Shown here: piece after piece, positions 35,213 to 47,426 of the stretch
Position numbering within the stretch: position 1 is the stretch's first letter
How the letters are laid out: each line of letters starts with the position of its first letter
Assembly: GCA_020250445.1 (NCBI GenBank)
Contig: JADCEF010000060.1
Span: forward strand, 1 to 49,074
Source of the DNA: Rhodobacter sp.
GTDB lineage: Bacteria > Pseudomonadota > Alphaproteobacteria > Rhodobacterales > Rhodobacteraceae
Reading direction: 5' to 3'
DNA: 49,074 nt
Translations under genes and position numbers: made by a program
Notes under the pieces: model-generated
Databases searched by the model: none
Told to the model about the DNA's origin: nothing
The model's input: the letters and a program-made list of their open reading frames with translations, nothing else

Positions 35213-35899
35213 CTACAGGGTCATGCGCAGCCGGTATCCGGGCATATAGGCCAGCCGCACAAAGGTGATCGCTGTATCCGCTGTCCAGGTCGTCCGTTCG
35301 ACAATGAACAGCGGCGTGCCGGGGTCAATGCCAAAGGCAGCGGCATCATCCGCACCGGCACCGGCGGCAGAAAAGGCAATGTCGCCAGCGGTATAGGGCA
35401 TATTGGCCACCAGCCATTCATTGGCGCTTTGTGCCGCGAAATCGGGCTGTTGCCCGCCCAGGGCTGCCGGGTTCAGCCAGCGGTCCTCGCAGATAAAGGG
35501 CCGGCCATCGGCGGAATGCAGACAGGTCAGGTGCCGCAGCACCGCTCCGGCCGGCAGGCGCAGGCGCAAGGCAACGGGCAGTGGCGGCGGTTCAGGCGCA
35601 TCGGCCAGCAGACGATAGGCATAAGTCTGTCCGCGCCGCTCCACCTCTTGCCGGATCACCGGAATTTCCAGCGTTGCCCGGCGCACGGGGCGCATTGCCA
35701 CCCGCGTGCCCGCCTTGCGGCGGCGTTCCAGCACGCCGGTTGCCGCCAGGTCCCGCAGGGCGCGGCCGACGGTGGCGCGGGCACAGCCGAATTCCCGGGA
35801 CAGGGCTTCTTCCGTGGGAATCGCCGCACCCGGCCCCCATTCGCGCGTCTGGATGCGGCGCAGCACATCGGCGCGGATCGCCTCCCAGCCGTGGCTCAC
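35213..35899 (-). CDS. hutC: Histidine utilization repressor HutC (GntR family)
   Basis: A 228-residue GntR/HutC protein. The N-terminal winged helix (ADVLRRIQTREWGPGAAIPTEEALSREFGCARATVGRALRDL, up to about residue 70) is followed by the UTRA ligand-binding domain ending YMPGYRLRMTL. HutC represses hut genes and is released by urocanate. The GTG start at 35899 overlaps the hutF stop by 4 bases (GTGA), with GAGGG about 7 bases upstream, so hutF and hutC form one leftward operon. The product probably binds the hut intergenic region at 37252-37324. Confidence 0.93.
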   Translation of the reverse strand: MSHGWEAIRADVLRRIQTREWGPGAAIPTEEALSREFGCARATVGRALRDLAATGVLERRRKAGTRVAMRPVRRATLEIPVIRQEVERRGQTYAYRLLADAPEPPPLPVALRLRLPAGAVLRHLTCLHSADGRPFICEDRWLNPAALGGQQPDFAAQSANEWLVANMPYTAGDIAFSAAGAGADDAAAFGIDPGTPLFIVERTTWTADTAITFVRLAYMPGYRLRMTL

Positions 35900-37251
35900 A
35901 GCGCAACCCTCAGCCGGGCCATGACGCTGCGGTAGCGCGCCGTGATCGCGTCACGCGCACGGTGGCGCCCGCCGCTGACCAGATGCCGCCCGGCGGACCA
36001 GACATCGGTCACCATCCGGTCATCGCCTGCGAAAATCCAGGCATCCAGAATGGCATCGCCCTGAACGCCGTCCAGATCGGTTGCGGTCATGTCCAGCGCC
36101 AGCAGATCGGCCCATCCGCCAAGGGCGATCCCCCCGGCCCCGCGCCCGGCGGCCTGCGCCCCGCCCCGCACCGCGCTGTCCAGCAGGACACGCCCGGTGG
36201 ACTGGTCCGGCGTGGCCAGCAGCGCCCGCCCCCGGTGCTGCAGCCGCTGGGAATATTCCAGCAGGCGCAACTCCTCGACCAGCGAGGTGCGCAGGTTGCT
36301 GTCCGATCCCACGCCCCAGCGCCCCCCCGCCGCGGCAAAGCGCAGCGCGTCAAAGGTGCCGTCCCCCAGATTGGCCTCGGTGATCGGGCACAGGCCCGCC
36401 ACCGCCCCGGTCGCGGCCAGGCCAAGCGTTTCAGCGGGCACCATCTGGGTCGCATGGATCAGGCACCAGCGCGCATCCACCGCATGATTGGCCAGCAGCC
36501 AGTTCACCGGACGCGCGCCATAGGCCGCCTGCACTTCCGTCACTTCCGCCACCTGTTCGGCGATATGCAGGTGCAGCGGGTCTTGCGGTGCCAGACCCCG
36601 GGCAAAGATCAGCCCGTCACGGCTGACGGCGCGCAGCGAATGCGGGGCCACGCCCAGGCGCGTATCGGCGGGAAGACCGGCCAGCGCCCGGCCTGCCCCC
36701 TGCCACAGCGCGCCGAACCCGTCCGGATCATTGCCAAAGCGCAGCTGGCCCGGCCCCAGCGCCCGCCCATCGCAGCCGCCCTGCTGATAAAGCACCGCAA
36801 GCAGCGTCAGACCCAGACCGCTGTCCGCAGCCGCCGCCGCAATCCGGGCGGACATCTCGGCCCGGTCGGCATAGGCCACGCCACCCGGGGCATGGTGCAG
36901 ATAGTGGAATTCGGCAACGGCAGCATAGCCTGCCTCGGCCATTTCCATCTGCACGAAGGCCGCGATGGCCTGCACATCGTCCGGCGTCAGACGGTCCAGA
37001 AAGCGGTACATCAACTGCCGCCAGGTCCAGAAGCTGTCCTGCCCCGCGCTGCGCCGTTCCGTCAGCCCGGCCATGGCACGCTGGAAGGCGTGCGAATGCA
37101 GGTTGACCGGGGCGGGCAGCAGGCAGCCCAGCGCGCCTGGGCCGGGCCGCCCGGTGGCAAGGGCGGCAATCCGCCCCCCGCTGATCGTGACCTCGACATC
37201 GCTGGCCCAGCCATCAGCCAGAAGGGCGGTCTTCGCGCGCAGGACAGTCAT
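35896..37251 (-). CDS. hutF: Formimidoylglutamate deiminase
   Basis: HutF hydrolyses N-formimidoyl-L-glutamate to N-formyl-L-glutamate and ammonia, the five-step variant of histidine degradation. The 451-residue amidohydrolase has the metal motif NLHSHAFQRAMAGLTE, LHIAEQ, LIHATQM and GVGSDSNLRTSLVEELRLLEY. The ATG at 37251 (MTVLRAKTALLADGW) has AAGG about 8 bases upstream. The frame further upstream lacks homology. It is followed by hutC with a 4-base overlap and is divergent from hutI. Confidence 0.95.
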   Translation of the reverse strand: MTVLRAKTALLADGWASDVEVTISGGRIAALATGRPGPGALGCLLPAPVNLHSHAFQRAMAGLTERRSAGQDSFWTWRQLMYRFLDRLTPDDVQAIAAFVQMEMAEAGYAAVAEFHYLHHAPGGVAYADRAEMSARIAAAAADSGLGLTLLAVLYQQGGCDGRALGPGQLRFGNDPDGFGALWQGAGRALAGLPADTRLGVAPHSLRAVSRDGLIFARGLAPQDPLHLHIAEQVAEVTEVQAAYGARPVNWLLANHAVDARWCLIHATQMVPAETLGLAATGAVAGLCPITEANLGDGTFDALRFAAAGGRWGVGSDSNLRTSLVEELRLLEYSQRLQHRGRALLATPDQSTGRVLLDSAVRGGAQAAGRGAGGIALGGWADLLALDMTATDLDGVQGDAILDAWIFAGDDRMVTDVWSAGRHLVSGGRHRARDAITARYRSVMARLRVAL

Positions 37252-37263
37252 CGGACACCTTGC

Positions 37264-37313
37264 TTGACAGGCGGGATTATGTGCAGACATATTTGTGTAA
37301 AGCACAGACATAA
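37264..37313 (+). promoter_or_regulatory. hut divergent promoter/operator region
   Basis: TTGACA (37264-37269), 18 bases, then CATATT (37288-37293) forms a candidate rightward promoter for hutI. Two direct copies of CAGACATA (37284-37291 and 37305-37312) lie 21 bp apart, two helical turns. The first is part of the palindrome TATGT-GCAG-ACATA (37278-37291). These are good candidates for HutC binding over the promoter. Confidence 0.5.
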
Positions 37314-37324
37314 GGCAAGCCGCA

Positions 37325-38507
37325 ATGGCGATGATCCTGACCAACGCAACCCTTGCCACGATGACGGGCGGCTATGGCCTGATCACGGACGGGGCGCTGG
37401 TGATGGACCGGGGCGGCATCCTCTGGGCGGGACCTGCAGCGGATCTGCCGCGCGCCGACCTGCCGGTTCATGATCTGGGCGGTCGGCTGGTGACCCCGGC
37501 CCTGATCGATTGCCACACCCATCTGGTCTTTGCCGGCGACAGGGCGCAGGAATTCGAGATGCGGCTGAACGGGGCCAGCTACGCAGAGGTGGCGCGTGCC
37601 GGCGGCGGCATCGTCTCGACCGTGCGCGCCACCCGCGCGGCGCAGGAGGACGATCTTTTCACCCTGTCCCTGCCCCGGCTGGACGCGATGCTGGCCGAAG
37701 GCACCGGCACGGTCGAAATCAAGTCAGGCTATGGCCTGGATGTGGAAACAGAGCTTCGCCTGCTTCGCGTCGCCCGCCGTCTGGGCCGGGTGCGGGATGT
37801 GGCTGTCAGGACCACCTTTCTGGGGGCCCATGCGGTACCGCCCGAATTCGCGGGCCGCGCCGACGATTATCTGACCGAAGCCGCCCTGCCCGCCCTGCGC
37901 ACCGCCCATGCCGAAGGGCTGGTCGATGCGGTGGACGCCTTTTGCGAAGGCATCGCCTTTTCCCCCGCACAGGTCGCGCGGGTTTTTGACGAGGCCCGCG
38001 CCTTGGGCCTGCCGGTCAAGCTGCATGCCGAACAACTGTCCAACCTGGGCGGGGCGGCGCTGGCGGCCCGTCATGGCGCGCTGTCGGCGGATCATCTGGA
38101 ATATCTCGACGAAGACGGCGTGCGCGCCATGGCGGCGGCGGGCACGGTGGCGGTGATTCTGCCCGGGGCCTTTTACACCTTGCGCGAAACCCAGGTCCCG
38201 CCGATCGGCCTGTTGCGCCGCTACGGCGTGCCGATGGCGGTGGCGACCGACTGCAACCCCGGATCATCGCCGATGACATCGCTGACCCTGGCCATGAACA
38301 TGGCCTGCACGCTGTTTCGCATGACACCGCAAGAGGCGTTGCTGGGCACCACCGCCCATGCCGCCCGCGCCCTTGGCCTGTCCGACCGGGGCCGGATTGC
38401 CGCCGGGCAGCGTGCCGATCTGGCGGTCTGGGATGCTGCCCACCCGGCCGAACTGAGCTATCGCATCGGTGCCACCCGGCTTCATTCCCGCATCACCGGA
38501 GGCCGCA

Positions 38508-38518
<11 letters not shown>
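37325..38518 (+). CDS. hutI: Imidazolonepropionase
   Basis: HutI opens the imidazolone ring of 4-imidazolone-5-propionate to give N-formimidoyl-glutamate. The 397-residue amidohydrolase has the metal motif [58 protein letters not shown] and [10 protein letters not shown]. The ATG at 37325 has AAGGCA upstream. It is the first gene of the rightward hutI-H-U unit, and its 3' end overlaps the hutH start. Confidence 0.96.
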
Positions 38519-40043
<1,525 letters not shown>

Positions 40044-40057
40044 AACATCCTGCGGGG

Positions 40058-40114
40058 GCGGCCATCGGGTCGCCACCGGTTCAAGACCCGATGGCTGCGG
40101 GGTGCAAACCCCCG
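40058..40114 (+). promoter_or_regulatory. Tandem stem-loops between hutH and hutU
   Basis: Bases 40058-40071 pair with 40085-40098 in a 14-bp stem (one G-U pair) around a 13-nt loop. A second hairpin CGGGG-TGCAAAC-CCCCG occupies 40098-40114, sharing base 40098. There is no T-run, and the hutU Shine-Dalgarno AGGAG follows after about 17 bases. It may tune hutU translation, stabilise mRNA or be a dispersed repeat. A T-arm-like second hairpin is suggestive, but no tRNA folds here. Confidence 0.6.
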
Positions 40115-40143
40115 GCCCTGCCCGCCAAAACAGGAGCTTGCCG

Positions 40144-41829
40144 ATGACGAACCCCCGCCACAACCTTCGCGATGTCTTTCCCGCCACCGGCCCCGAGATC
40201 ACCGCGAAAAGCTGGCTGACCGAGGCACCCATGCGGATGCTGATGAACAACCTGCATCCCGATGTCGCCGAAAACCCGCATGACCTGGTGGTGTACGGCG
40301 GCATCGGCCGCGCGGCCCGGACATGGCAGGATTTCGACCGCATCATCGCCACGCTGAAGACGCTGAACGACGATGAAACCCTGTTGGTGCAATCGGGCAA
40401 GCCGGTGGGCGTGTTCCGCACCCACAAGGATGCGCCGCGTGTCCTGATCGCCAATTCCAATCTGGTGCCGCACTGGGCGACCTGGGACCATTTCAACGAG
40501 CTGGACAGGAAGGGTCTGGCCATGTACGGCCAGATGACCGCCGGGTCGTGGATTTACATCGGCACGCAGGGCATCGTTCAGGGCACCTATGAAACCTTTG
40601 CCGAGGCCGGCCGTCAGCATTATGGCGGCAGCCTGAAGGGGCGCTGGATTCTGACCGGCGGCCTGGGCGGCATGGGCGGGGCGCAGCCGCTTGCCGCAGT
40701 GATGGCCGGGGCCTGCTGCCTGGCGGTGGAATGCGACGAGACGCGGATCGATTTTCGCATGCGCACCAGATATCTGGATGCCAAAGCGCAGACACTGGAT
40801 GAAGCGCTGGCACTGATCGCAGACTGGACGGCCAAGGGCGAGGCGAAATCGGTGGGCCTTCTGGGCAATGCCGCCGATATCTTCGCCGAACTGGCCGCCC
40901 GCATGAAACAGGGCGGCCCCCGGCCTGATATCGTGACCGACCAGACCAGCGCCCATGACCCGCTGCACGGCTATCTGCCCCAGGGCTGGACCCTGGCCGA
41001 CTGGCGCGCCCGGCAGGAAACCGACCCCAAAGCCGTGGAACGCGCTGCGCGTGCCTCGATGCGCACCCATGTCGCGGCGATGGTGGAGTTCTGGACTGCA
41101 GGCGTGCCCACGCTGGATTACGGCAACAACATCCGCCAGGTGGCACAGGACGAGGGGCTGGAAAACGCTTTTGCCTTTCCGGGCTTCGTTCCGGCCTATA
41201 TCCGCCCGCTGTTCTGCCGGGGCATCGGCCCGTTCCGCTGGGTCGCGCTGTCGGGCGATCCGGCGGATATCCATGCCACGGATGCCGCGATGAAGCGGCT
41301 GTTTCCCGACAACCGGCACCTGCACCGCTGGCTGGACATGGCGCAGGAGCGGATTGCCTTTCAGGGCCTGCCCGCGCGTATCTGCTGGATCGGCCTGGGC
41401 GACCGGCACCGCGCCGGGCTGATGTTCAACGACATGGTGGCCTCGGGCGAGTTGAAAGCCCCCATCGTCATCGGGCGCGACCATCTCGATTCGGGCTCGG
41501 TCGCCTCGCCCAACCGGGAAACGGAAAGCATGAAGGACGGCTCCGATGCCGTGTCGGACTGGCCCTTGCTGAATGCGCTGCTGAACACCGCCAGCGGGGC
41601 GACCTGGGTCAGCCTGCATCACGGCGGCGGGGTCGGCATGGGGTACAGCCAGCATTCGGGCATGGTCGTGGTCGCCGATGGCACGGCAGACGCCGCGCGG
41701 CGGCTGTCGAATGTGCTGTGGAATGACCCCGCCACGGGTGTCATGCGCCATGCCGACGCAGGCTATGACATCGCGCTGGACTGCGCGCGCGACCAGGGCC
41801 TGCGCCTGCCGGGCATTCTGGGGAACTGA
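40144..41829 (+). CDS. hutU: Urocanate hydratase
   Basis: HutU converts urocanate to imidazolonepropionate using tightly bound NAD+. The 561-residue protein starts [19 protein letters not shown]. It has the conserved blocks [47 protein letters not shown] (NAD), [41 protein letters not shown] and [20 protein letters not shown]. The ATG at 40144 has AGGAG 9 bases upstream. hutG (formylglutamate deformylase) is not adjacent, although HutF makes it necessary. Confidence 0.97.
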   Translation: MTNPRHNLRDVFPATGPEITAKSWLTEAPMRMLMNNLHPDVAENPHDLVVYGGIGRAARTWQDFDRIIATLKTLNDDETLLVQSGKPVGVFRTHKDAPRVLIANSNLVPHWATWDHFNELDRKGLAMYGQMTAGSWIYIGTQGIVQGTYETFAEAGRQHYGGSLKGRWILTGGLGGMGGAQPLAAVMAGACCLAVECDETRIDFRMRTRYLDAKAQTLDEALALIADWTAKGEAKSVGLLGNAADIFAELAARMKQGGPRPDIVTDQTSAHDPLHGYLPQGWTLADWRARQETDPKAVERAARASMRTHVAAMVEFWTAGVPTLDYGNNIRQVAQDEGLENAFAFPGFVPAYIRPLFCRGIGPFRWVALSGDPADIHATDAAMKRLFPDNRHLHRWLDMAQERIAFQGLPARICWIGLGDRHRAGLMFNDMVASGELKAPIVIGRDHLDSGSVASPNRETESMKDGSDAVSDWPLLNALLNTASGATWVSLHHGGGVGMGYSQHSGMVVVADGTADAARRLSNVLWNDPATGVMRHADAGYDIALDCARDQGLRLPGILGN

Positions 41830-41848
41830 CCGCAGGACGCAGGGGCGG

Positions 41849-43149
41849 TCAGCGCGCGATCATCACCGCTGTTGCCGGGGCCATGGCTGCGGCTGCCGCG
41901 CGCCCTTCGACCGACTATGGCACCGGGGCAGCCACGGTGGCGGGCGTGGCTTCGACCGCCACGGCGACCCGCCGCCTTGAAGGACGCTCGGTCCAGCACA
42001 GGCCGGATGTCGCCCGCCGCCTGGCCCTTGGGGTCGGTGCGCCACAAGATCGCCCCCCTGCGCATCCCTTCGCGCCGGGCAATCGGATCGGCTGCAGTCA
42101 GGCCCGCATCATGGGTCCGAAGCGCGCGCCCCTGCCCCGTGATGATCGCGATGACGCGGGAGGCTAGTTGGCCTTTGTCCTGAAATCTGCCGCCGCATCC
42201 TTTGCGGTGGCCATGGCCGGCACCGCCACCTGTCTTGACCGGCGGCGATGGCGGGCACTGCCAGCCGCGTGACACCGGGCAGGACCGCGTCCTGGACAAA
42301 GGTCACCGCAAAGGGAAGGGCCGCCAGCGCGCCGCGGTCAAGGCCGGGGGCGGGACGGCCCGCAGCCCCGCCTGCATCGCCTGAATCCAGGTTCCCTTCG
42401 GAACCGGGTTGCGGCCAGACCGGTTTTGACAGCGGTGCCAGCGGCGGTGCTACGGTCTGCGGGTCTGTCGGCACCTCTGATCAGGGGGGTGTCGCCGCAT
42501 CGACAATTGCCTGTTCTTCGGGCGTCAAGGGCGGCGGCGGCGGCAGATCGACCGGGGCCAGCCCGGGTTCGATCATCGGGGTGTCAGGTGGTGGCAGGGG
42601 CGATTGCGGCGCAAGTCCGTCTTGCCGGTCCGGCAGCGCAACCTGTGCCTCCGGCGCGTCCGGCGGGGCCCCGGCGGCGGGCGCAAGCAGGACGGGCGCA
42701 GGCACGCCCCCCGGCCCCCCGGTGGTCTCGGGCAAAGACCCGCCCCGGCCTGGCGCGTCAAGCGACGGGGGCACCAATCCGGCGGGCACGGCGGTGACGC
42801 CGGGAAGCGTGGGCATCCGGTCCGGCAGGACGCGGTTGAATTCCGATCCCGGCGGCACCTGAACGGCCTGCGGCACCTCTGCCGCCGTCCGGCCTGCCCC
42901 CGGCTGCGGGGGGCTGGCGGGCTGCTCCGGCGTTTCGTCCTGCGCCGGTTGCAGCGAAAGCGGGGCAGCAACCCCGCCGACCGGCCCGGAAAGACTTGCC
43001 CCCGGCGACAGCAATTGTCCTGGCGTGCCGCCGGATGGCAACAGGGTCATCTGGGAGATGAAGCCAAGTCCGATGGCGCTGAAGACGCTGCCCCACAGCA
43101 GTCCGGAAAAGAACCCCTTCAACCCTGCTCCCAACACAGCCCCCAACAC
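41849..43149 (-). pseudogene. Divergent polysaccharide deacetylase family gene, decayed
   Basis: The intact 5' part (43149-42481) encodes a membrane anchor (residues 1-35) and a long Pro/Ala linker, then stops at TGA 42483-42481. In the same frame past that stop, 42342-42235 reads LDRGALAALPFAVTFVQDAV. A second frame at 42167-41970 reads LASRVIAIITGQGRALRTHD followed by GLTAADPIARREGM and VLDRASFKAA. A third frame at about 41963-41849 reads VEATPATVAAP, stop, SVEGRAAAAAMAPATAVM. These match, from memory, successive blocks of the YibQ/divergent polysaccharide deacetylase domain. The TAG at 41917-41915 aligns with a usual Trp. At least two frameshifts and two stops make it a pseudogene. Confidence 0.75.
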
Positions 43150-43285
43150 TGCCCCCCTGTCGCCGCCCCGGCACCGTCATGCCGGGGGGATGGCATCTTT
43201 ACCTTGACGCCCCGATGCGCCTCGTCCCATGTATAGCGCGGCCCCGTCCGGGGATCACGCCGAAACAACCATCGCGCGGTCAGGT

Positions 43286-43867
43286 ATGCTGCTTCTCATC
43301 GACAACTACGACAGCTTTACCTACAACCTGGTGCATTACCTGGGCGAATTGGGGGCCGATGTCGTGGTGCACCGCAATGATGCCCTGGACGTGCAGTCTG
43401 CGCTGGCGCTGCACCCCGATGCGATCGTTCTGTCACCCGGCCCCTGCGATCCGGCGCAGGCCGGCATCTGCCTTGCCCTGACAGCGGCGGCGGCCGAAAC
43501 ACAGACCCCCCTGCTGGGGGTCTGTCTGGGTCATCAGACCATCGGTCAGGCCTTTGGCGGCAAGGTCGTGCGCTGCCACGAGATCGTTCACGGCAAGATG
43601 GGCGTGATGCACCATGCCGGCAAGGGCGTGTTTGCCGGGCTGCCCTCGCCGTTCAGGGCGACGCGCTATCATTCCCTTGTGGTGGAACGGCAGACGCTGC
43701 CCGCTTGCCTTGAGGTGACCGCCTGGCTGGAGGATGGCACGATCATGGGCCTGCGCCACCGCGAGCGTCCGATCGAAGGGGTGCAGTTCCACCCCGAAAG
43801 CATCGCTTCGGAACATGGCCACCAGATCCTGCGCAATTTCCTTGATCTGACGCGGGTTCCGGCATGA
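43286..43867 (+). CDS. trpG: Anthranilate synthase component II (glutamine amidotransferase)
   Basis: TrpG supplies ammonia from glutamine to TrpE for anthranilate synthesis. The 193-residue class-I amidotransferase has [20 protein letters not shown], the nucleophile Cys80 in [17 protein letters not shown], and the His-Glu pair in GVQFHPESI. The ATG at 43286 matches the family. An open frame from 43229 adds 19 unlikely residues. It could also serve as PabA, but adjacency to trpD and trpC supports TrpG. It overlaps trpD by 4 bases. Confidence 0.95.
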   Translation: MLLLIDNYDSFTYNLVHYLGELGADVVVHRNDALDVQSALALHPDAIVLSPGPCDPAQAGICLALTAAAAETQTPLLGVCLGHQTIGQAFGGKVVRCHEIVHGKMGVMHHAGKGVFAGLPSPFRATRYHSLVVERQTLPACLEVTAWLEDGTIMGLRHRERPIEGVQFHPESIASEHGHQILRNFLDLTRVPA

Positions 43868-44880
43868 GCGACCGTCTGCGCCCGCTGATCGGGCTTGCCG
43901 CCGACCGCGCCCTGACCCGGGCCGAGGCGGAAACGGCCTTTGAGTGCCTGTTCGCGGGCGAGGCGACGCCCGCACAGATGGGCGGCTTTCTGATGGCGCT
44001 GCGCGCGCGCGGCGAGGTGGTGGACGAATTTGCCGCCGCAGCCAGCGTGATGCGCGCCCGCTGCAACGCGGTGCGCGCGCCGCACGGTGCGATGGACATC
44101 GTCGGCACCGGCGGCGACGGCAAGGGCACGCTCAACATCTCAACCGCGACGGCCTTTGTGGTGGCAGGCGCGGGGGTGGTGGTGGCCAAGCACGGCAACC
44201 GGAACCTGTCATCCCGCTCGGGGGCCGCCGATGCGCTGACCGAATTGGGCATCAACGTCATGGTCGGGCCCGAGGTGGTGGAACGCGCGCTTGCGCAGAC
44301 CGGCATCGGCTTCATGATGGCGCCGATGCACCATCCGGCGATGCGCCATGTTGCCCCGGTGCGGGCCGAGCTTGGCACCCGCACCATCTTCAACATCCTG
44401 GGCCCGCTGACCAATCCTGCGGGGGTGACGCGGCAGTTGACCGGGGCCTTTTCACCGGCGCTGCTGCGGCCGATGGCGGAAACCCTGCTGCGGCTCGGCT
44501 CGGAAAAGGCCTGGCTCGTGCATGGCGGCGATGGCACGGACGAGCTTTCCATCGCCGCGCCGTCGCGCGTGGTGGCGCTGGCGGATGGGGCCTTGCGCGA
44601 GTTTGACCTGCATCCCGAAGAGGCCGGCCTGCCCGTGCACCCGTTCGAGGCGATCCTTGGCGGATCCCCTGCCGAGAATGCCGCCGCCTTTCGTGCCCTG
44701 CTGTCGGGTGCGGCAGGGGCCTATCGCGATGCGGTTCTGCTGAACGCGGCTGCGGCGCTGATCGTGGCGGACCGGGCTGCGTCGCTGAAGGAAGGTGTGG
44801 CCTTGGCCCGCGAAAGCCTGGACAGCGGCGCGGCGCGGCGCAAGGCGGCCGATCTGGCGCGCATCACGCAGGGCGGCTGA
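43864..44880 (+). CDS. trpD: Anthranilate phosphoribosyltransferase
   Basis: TrpD joins PRPP and anthranilate in tryptophan synthesis. The 338-residue protein shows [29 protein letters not shown] (PRPP loop, from about residue 78), [21 protein letters not shown], the [36 protein letters not shown] signature and [11 protein letters not shown]. The start ATG overlaps the trpG stop (ATGA). trpC follows after 68 bp. Confidence 0.97.
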   Translation: MSDRLRPLIGLAADRALTRAEAETAFECLFAGEATPAQMGGFLMALRARGEVVDEFAAAASVMRARCNAVRAPHGAMDIVGTGGDGKGTLNISTATAFVVAGAGVVVAKHGNRNLSSRSGAADALTELGINVMVGPEVVERALAQTGIGFMMAPMHHPAMRHVAPVRAELGTRTIFNILGPLTNPAGVTRQLTGAFSPALLRPMAETLLRLGSEKAWLVHGGDGTDELSIAAPSRVVALADGALREFDLHPEEAGLPVHPFEAILGGSPAENAAAFRALLSGAAGAYRDAVLLNAAAALIVADRAASLKEGVALARESLDSGAARRKAADLARITQGG

Positions 44881-44948
44881 GTGCAACCGCCGCAGGGCTG
44901 CCGCTTTTGTGCTTCCCTTGCATCCCCCCATTGGCTAGGCAATCCGTC

Positions 44949-45761
44949 ATGAGCACCATTCTTGACCGCATCAGGGCCTACAAGCTGGACGAGATCGCGG
45001 CCCGCAAGGCCGCGATCCCTTTGGCCGATCTAGAAGCCGCAGCGCGGGGCGCGCCCGTGCCGCGCGGTTTTGCCCGCGCTTTGCAGGCTGCATCTGCCGG
45101 CGGATACGGGCTGATTGCCGAAATCAAGAAAGCCAGCCCGTCCAGGGGCCTGATCCGGGCCGATTTCGACCCCCCGGCGCTGGCACGCGCCTATGAGGCG
45201 GGCGGGGCGACCTGCCTGTCGGTGCTGACGGACGGGCCATCCTTTCAGGGGGCCGATGCCTTTCTGCTGCAGGCGCACAAGGCCACGTCCCTGCCCTGTC
45301 TGCGCAAGGATTTTCTCTATGATCCCTGGCAGGTCGTCGAATCGCGGTCCCTGAATGCGGACTGCATTCTGATCGTGATGGCCTCGGTCTCGGACCGGCA
45401 GGCAGCCGAGCTGGAACAGACCGCACGGGACTGGGGCATGGATGTGCTGGTCGAAGTGCATGACCAGGCCGAACTGGACCGTGCGGCGCTGCTGACATCA
45501 AGGCTGATCGGCATCAACAACCGCAATCTGCACACGTTCGACGTCACCCTGGACATCACGCGGACCCTGGCGCGGCGCGTGCCCGAAGACAGGCTGATCG
45601 TGGCCGAAAGCGGGCTTCATACCCCGGCCGACCTGGCCGACCTGGCGCGCCACGGCGCGCGCTGCTTCCTGATCGGGGAAAGCCTGATGCGGCAAGAGGA
45701 TGTCGAGGCGGCCACCCGCACGATCCTGGCACACCCGCGTGTGGCACAGGGCGGCCTGTGA
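44949..45761 (+). CDS. trpC: Indole-3-glycerol phosphate synthase
   Basis: TrpC closes the indole ring from CdRP. The 270-residue TIM barrel has the signature [15 protein letters not shown], the catalytic Lys/Glu blocks [15 protein letters not shown] and [11 protein letters not shown], the binding block [13 protein letters not shown] and [12 protein letters not shown]. The ATG at 44949 matches the family length. The upstream extension to 44907 is not conserved. Its stop TGA is shared with the moaC start (TGATG). Confidence 0.97.
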   Translation: MSTILDRIRAYKLDEIAARKAAIPLADLEAAARGAPVPRGFARALQAASAGGYGLIAEIKKASPSRGLIRADFDPPALARAYEAGGATCLSVLTDGPSFQGADAFLLQAHKATSLPCLRKDFLYDPWQVVESRSLNADCILIVMASVSDRQAAELEQTARDWGMDVLVEVHDQAELDRAALLTSRLIGINNRNLHTFDVTLDITRTLARRVPEDRLIVAESGLHTPADLADLARHGARCFLIGESLMRQEDVEAATRTILAHPRVAQGGL

Positions 45762-46246
45762 TGACAGGCGGGGGCCTGACGCATTTCGATGCCGCCGGCA
45801 ACGCCCATATGGTGGACGTTTCGGCAAAGCCGGTGACGGACCGGATCGCGGTTGCGAGGGGATCGGTGATCATGCAGGCCGAAACGCTGGCCCTGATCCG
45901 CGAAGGCCGGGCGAAAAAGGGCGATGTTCTGGCCGTGGCGCGGCTGGCCGGGATCATGGCGGCAAAGAAGACCTCTGACCTTGTCCCGCTGTGCCACCCC
46001 CTGCCTGTCACCGGGGTGACGGTCGATCTTTGGCCTGATCCGGCATTGCCCGGCATCGTGATCGAGGCAACCGTGCGCACCGGCGGCCAGACCGGGGTGG
46101 AGATGGAGGCGCTGACAGCCGTCAGCATCGCCGCGCTGACCATCTATGACATGCTCAAGGCGGTGGAGAAATCCATGACCATCACCGACATCCGGTTGAT
46201 CCTGAAAGATGGGGGCAAATCTGGGCGTTACGAGGCAAAGCGGTGA
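45761..46246 (+). CDS. moaC: Cyclic pyranopterin monophosphate synthase MoaC
   Basis: MoaC acts with MoaA in the first step of molybdenum cofactor synthesis. The 161-residue protein has [57 protein letters not shown] and [32 protein letters not shown], all family signatures. The ATG at 45761 overlaps the trpC stop by one base. A GTG at 45758 is an alternative start. It overlaps moeA by 4 bases. Confidence 0.96.
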   Translation: MTGGGLTHFDAAGNAHMVDVSAKPVTDRIAVARGSVIMQAETLALIREGRAKKGDVLAVARLAGIMAAKKTSDLVPLCHPLPVTGVTVDLWPDPALPGIVIEATVRTGGQTGVEMEALTAVSIAALTIYDMLKAVEKSMTITDIRLILKDGGKSGRYEAKR

Positions 46247-47418
46247 TTTCGGTTGAAGAGGCGCTGGCGCGCGTTCTGGCGCTGGCGGATCGGGTGCCGG
46301 AAGAGACGGTGCCCCTGGCACTGGCGTCGGGGCGGGCGATGACGCGCCCCGCCATCGCCGGGCGGGACCAGCCGCCCTTTGCGGCCGCCGCGATGGACGG
46401 CTATGCCTTGGCCGACCCGGCACGGCCCGGCGACCGGTTCAACGTGATCGGCATGGCGGCGGCGGGCCACGCTTTTCAGGGCCGGATCGGGGCCGGTCAG
46501 GCCGTGCGCATCCTGACCGGGGCGCCCGTGCCCGCAGGGGCCGGCCGCATCGTCATCCAGGAAGACACAGAGGCGCAGGAGGGGTCGATCCTGCTGAAAG
46601 AGGGGCTGGACAGCAGCACCCATATCCGCCCGCAGGGGCAGGATTTTCGCGCGGGCGACAGCCTGCCGCCGCGGCGGCTGCGGCCCCATGATCTGGCCCT
46701 GCTGGCGGCGATGAACCTGCCCGCCGTCACCGTCGCGCGCCGCCCGGTGGTGGCCCTGATCGCAACGGGCGACGAATTGGTCATGCCGGGCGAAAGACCG
46801 CGCGCAGACCAGATCATCGCCTCGAACGCCTTTGCGCTGAAGGCGATGGCCGAAGGCGAAGGGGCCGAGGCGCGGCTTCTGCCGATTGCGCGGGATTCCG
46901 AGGCGGCCCTTGCAACCGTGCTGGGCCTGGCGGAGGGGGCCGATCTGGTGGTGACGATCGGCGGGGCTTCGGTGGGCGACCATGACCTTGTGGGTCGCGT
47001 GGCCGACCGGCTTGGCATGGAACGCGCCTTCTACAAGATCGCGATGCGTCCCGGCAAACCGCTGTTGGCGGGGCGGCTGCGCGGGGTGCCGATGCTGGGG
47101 CTGCCCGGAAACCCGGTGTCGGCCATTGTCTGCGGGCATCTCTTCCTGCTGCCGATGCTGCGGGCCATGCAGGGGCTGCCGGCGGCCCCGGTGACACGCC
47201 GCGCCGTCCTGGCCGTGGCGGTGGCCGCCAACGGTCCGCGCCGCCATTACATGCGCGCGCGCCTGACCGCCGGCCCGGCCCTGCCGCGCGTCACGCCGTT
47301 TGATAGCCAGGACTCGGCGCTGCTGCGCATCCTGACCGAGGCGGATGCGCTGCTGATCCGGCCCGCAAACGATCCGGCCCGGACGGCGGGCCATGAGGTG
47401 GATTATCTGCCGCTGTAA
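46243..47418 (+). CDS. moeA: Molybdopterin molybdenumtransferase MoeA
   Basis: MoeA inserts molybdate into adenylylated molybdopterin. The 391-residue protein has [63 protein letters not shown]-like ([13 protein letters not shown]), [12 protein letters not shown] and [19 protein letters not shown] start at 46243, sharing four bases with the moaC stop. It is followed by lexA after 78 bp carrying the LexA box. Confidence 0.96.
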   Translation: MISVEEALARVLALADRVPEETVPLALASGRAMTRPAIAGRDQPPFAAAAMDGYALADPARPGDRFNVIGMAAAGHAFQGRIGAGQAVRILTGAPVPAGAGRIVIQEDTEAQEGSILLKEGLDSSTHIRPQGQDFRAGDSLPPRRLRPHDLALLAAMNLPAVTVARRPVVALIATGDELVMPGERPRADQIIASNAFALKAMAEGEGAEARLLPIARDSEAALATVLGLAEGADLVVTIGGASVGDHDLVGRVADRLGMERAFYKIAMRPGKPLLAGRLRGVPMLGLPGNPVSAIVCGHLFLLPMLRAMQGLPAAPVTRRAVLAVAVAANGPRRHYMRARLTAGPALPRVTPFDSQDSALLRILTEADALLIRPANDPARTAGHEVDYLPL

Positions 47419-47426
47419 CGACGGGC

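Noticed and set aside
40058-40125. Possible tRNA between hutH and hutU
   Set aside because: A T-arm-like hairpin is present, but no acceptor stem, D-arm or anticodon arm can be formed. The 14-bp stem is incompatible with a tRNA.
42481-43149. Stand-alone Pro-rich membrane protein
   Set aside because: Downstream frames retain ordered blocks of a polysaccharide deacetylase domain, so this is better read as the 5' part of a broken gene.
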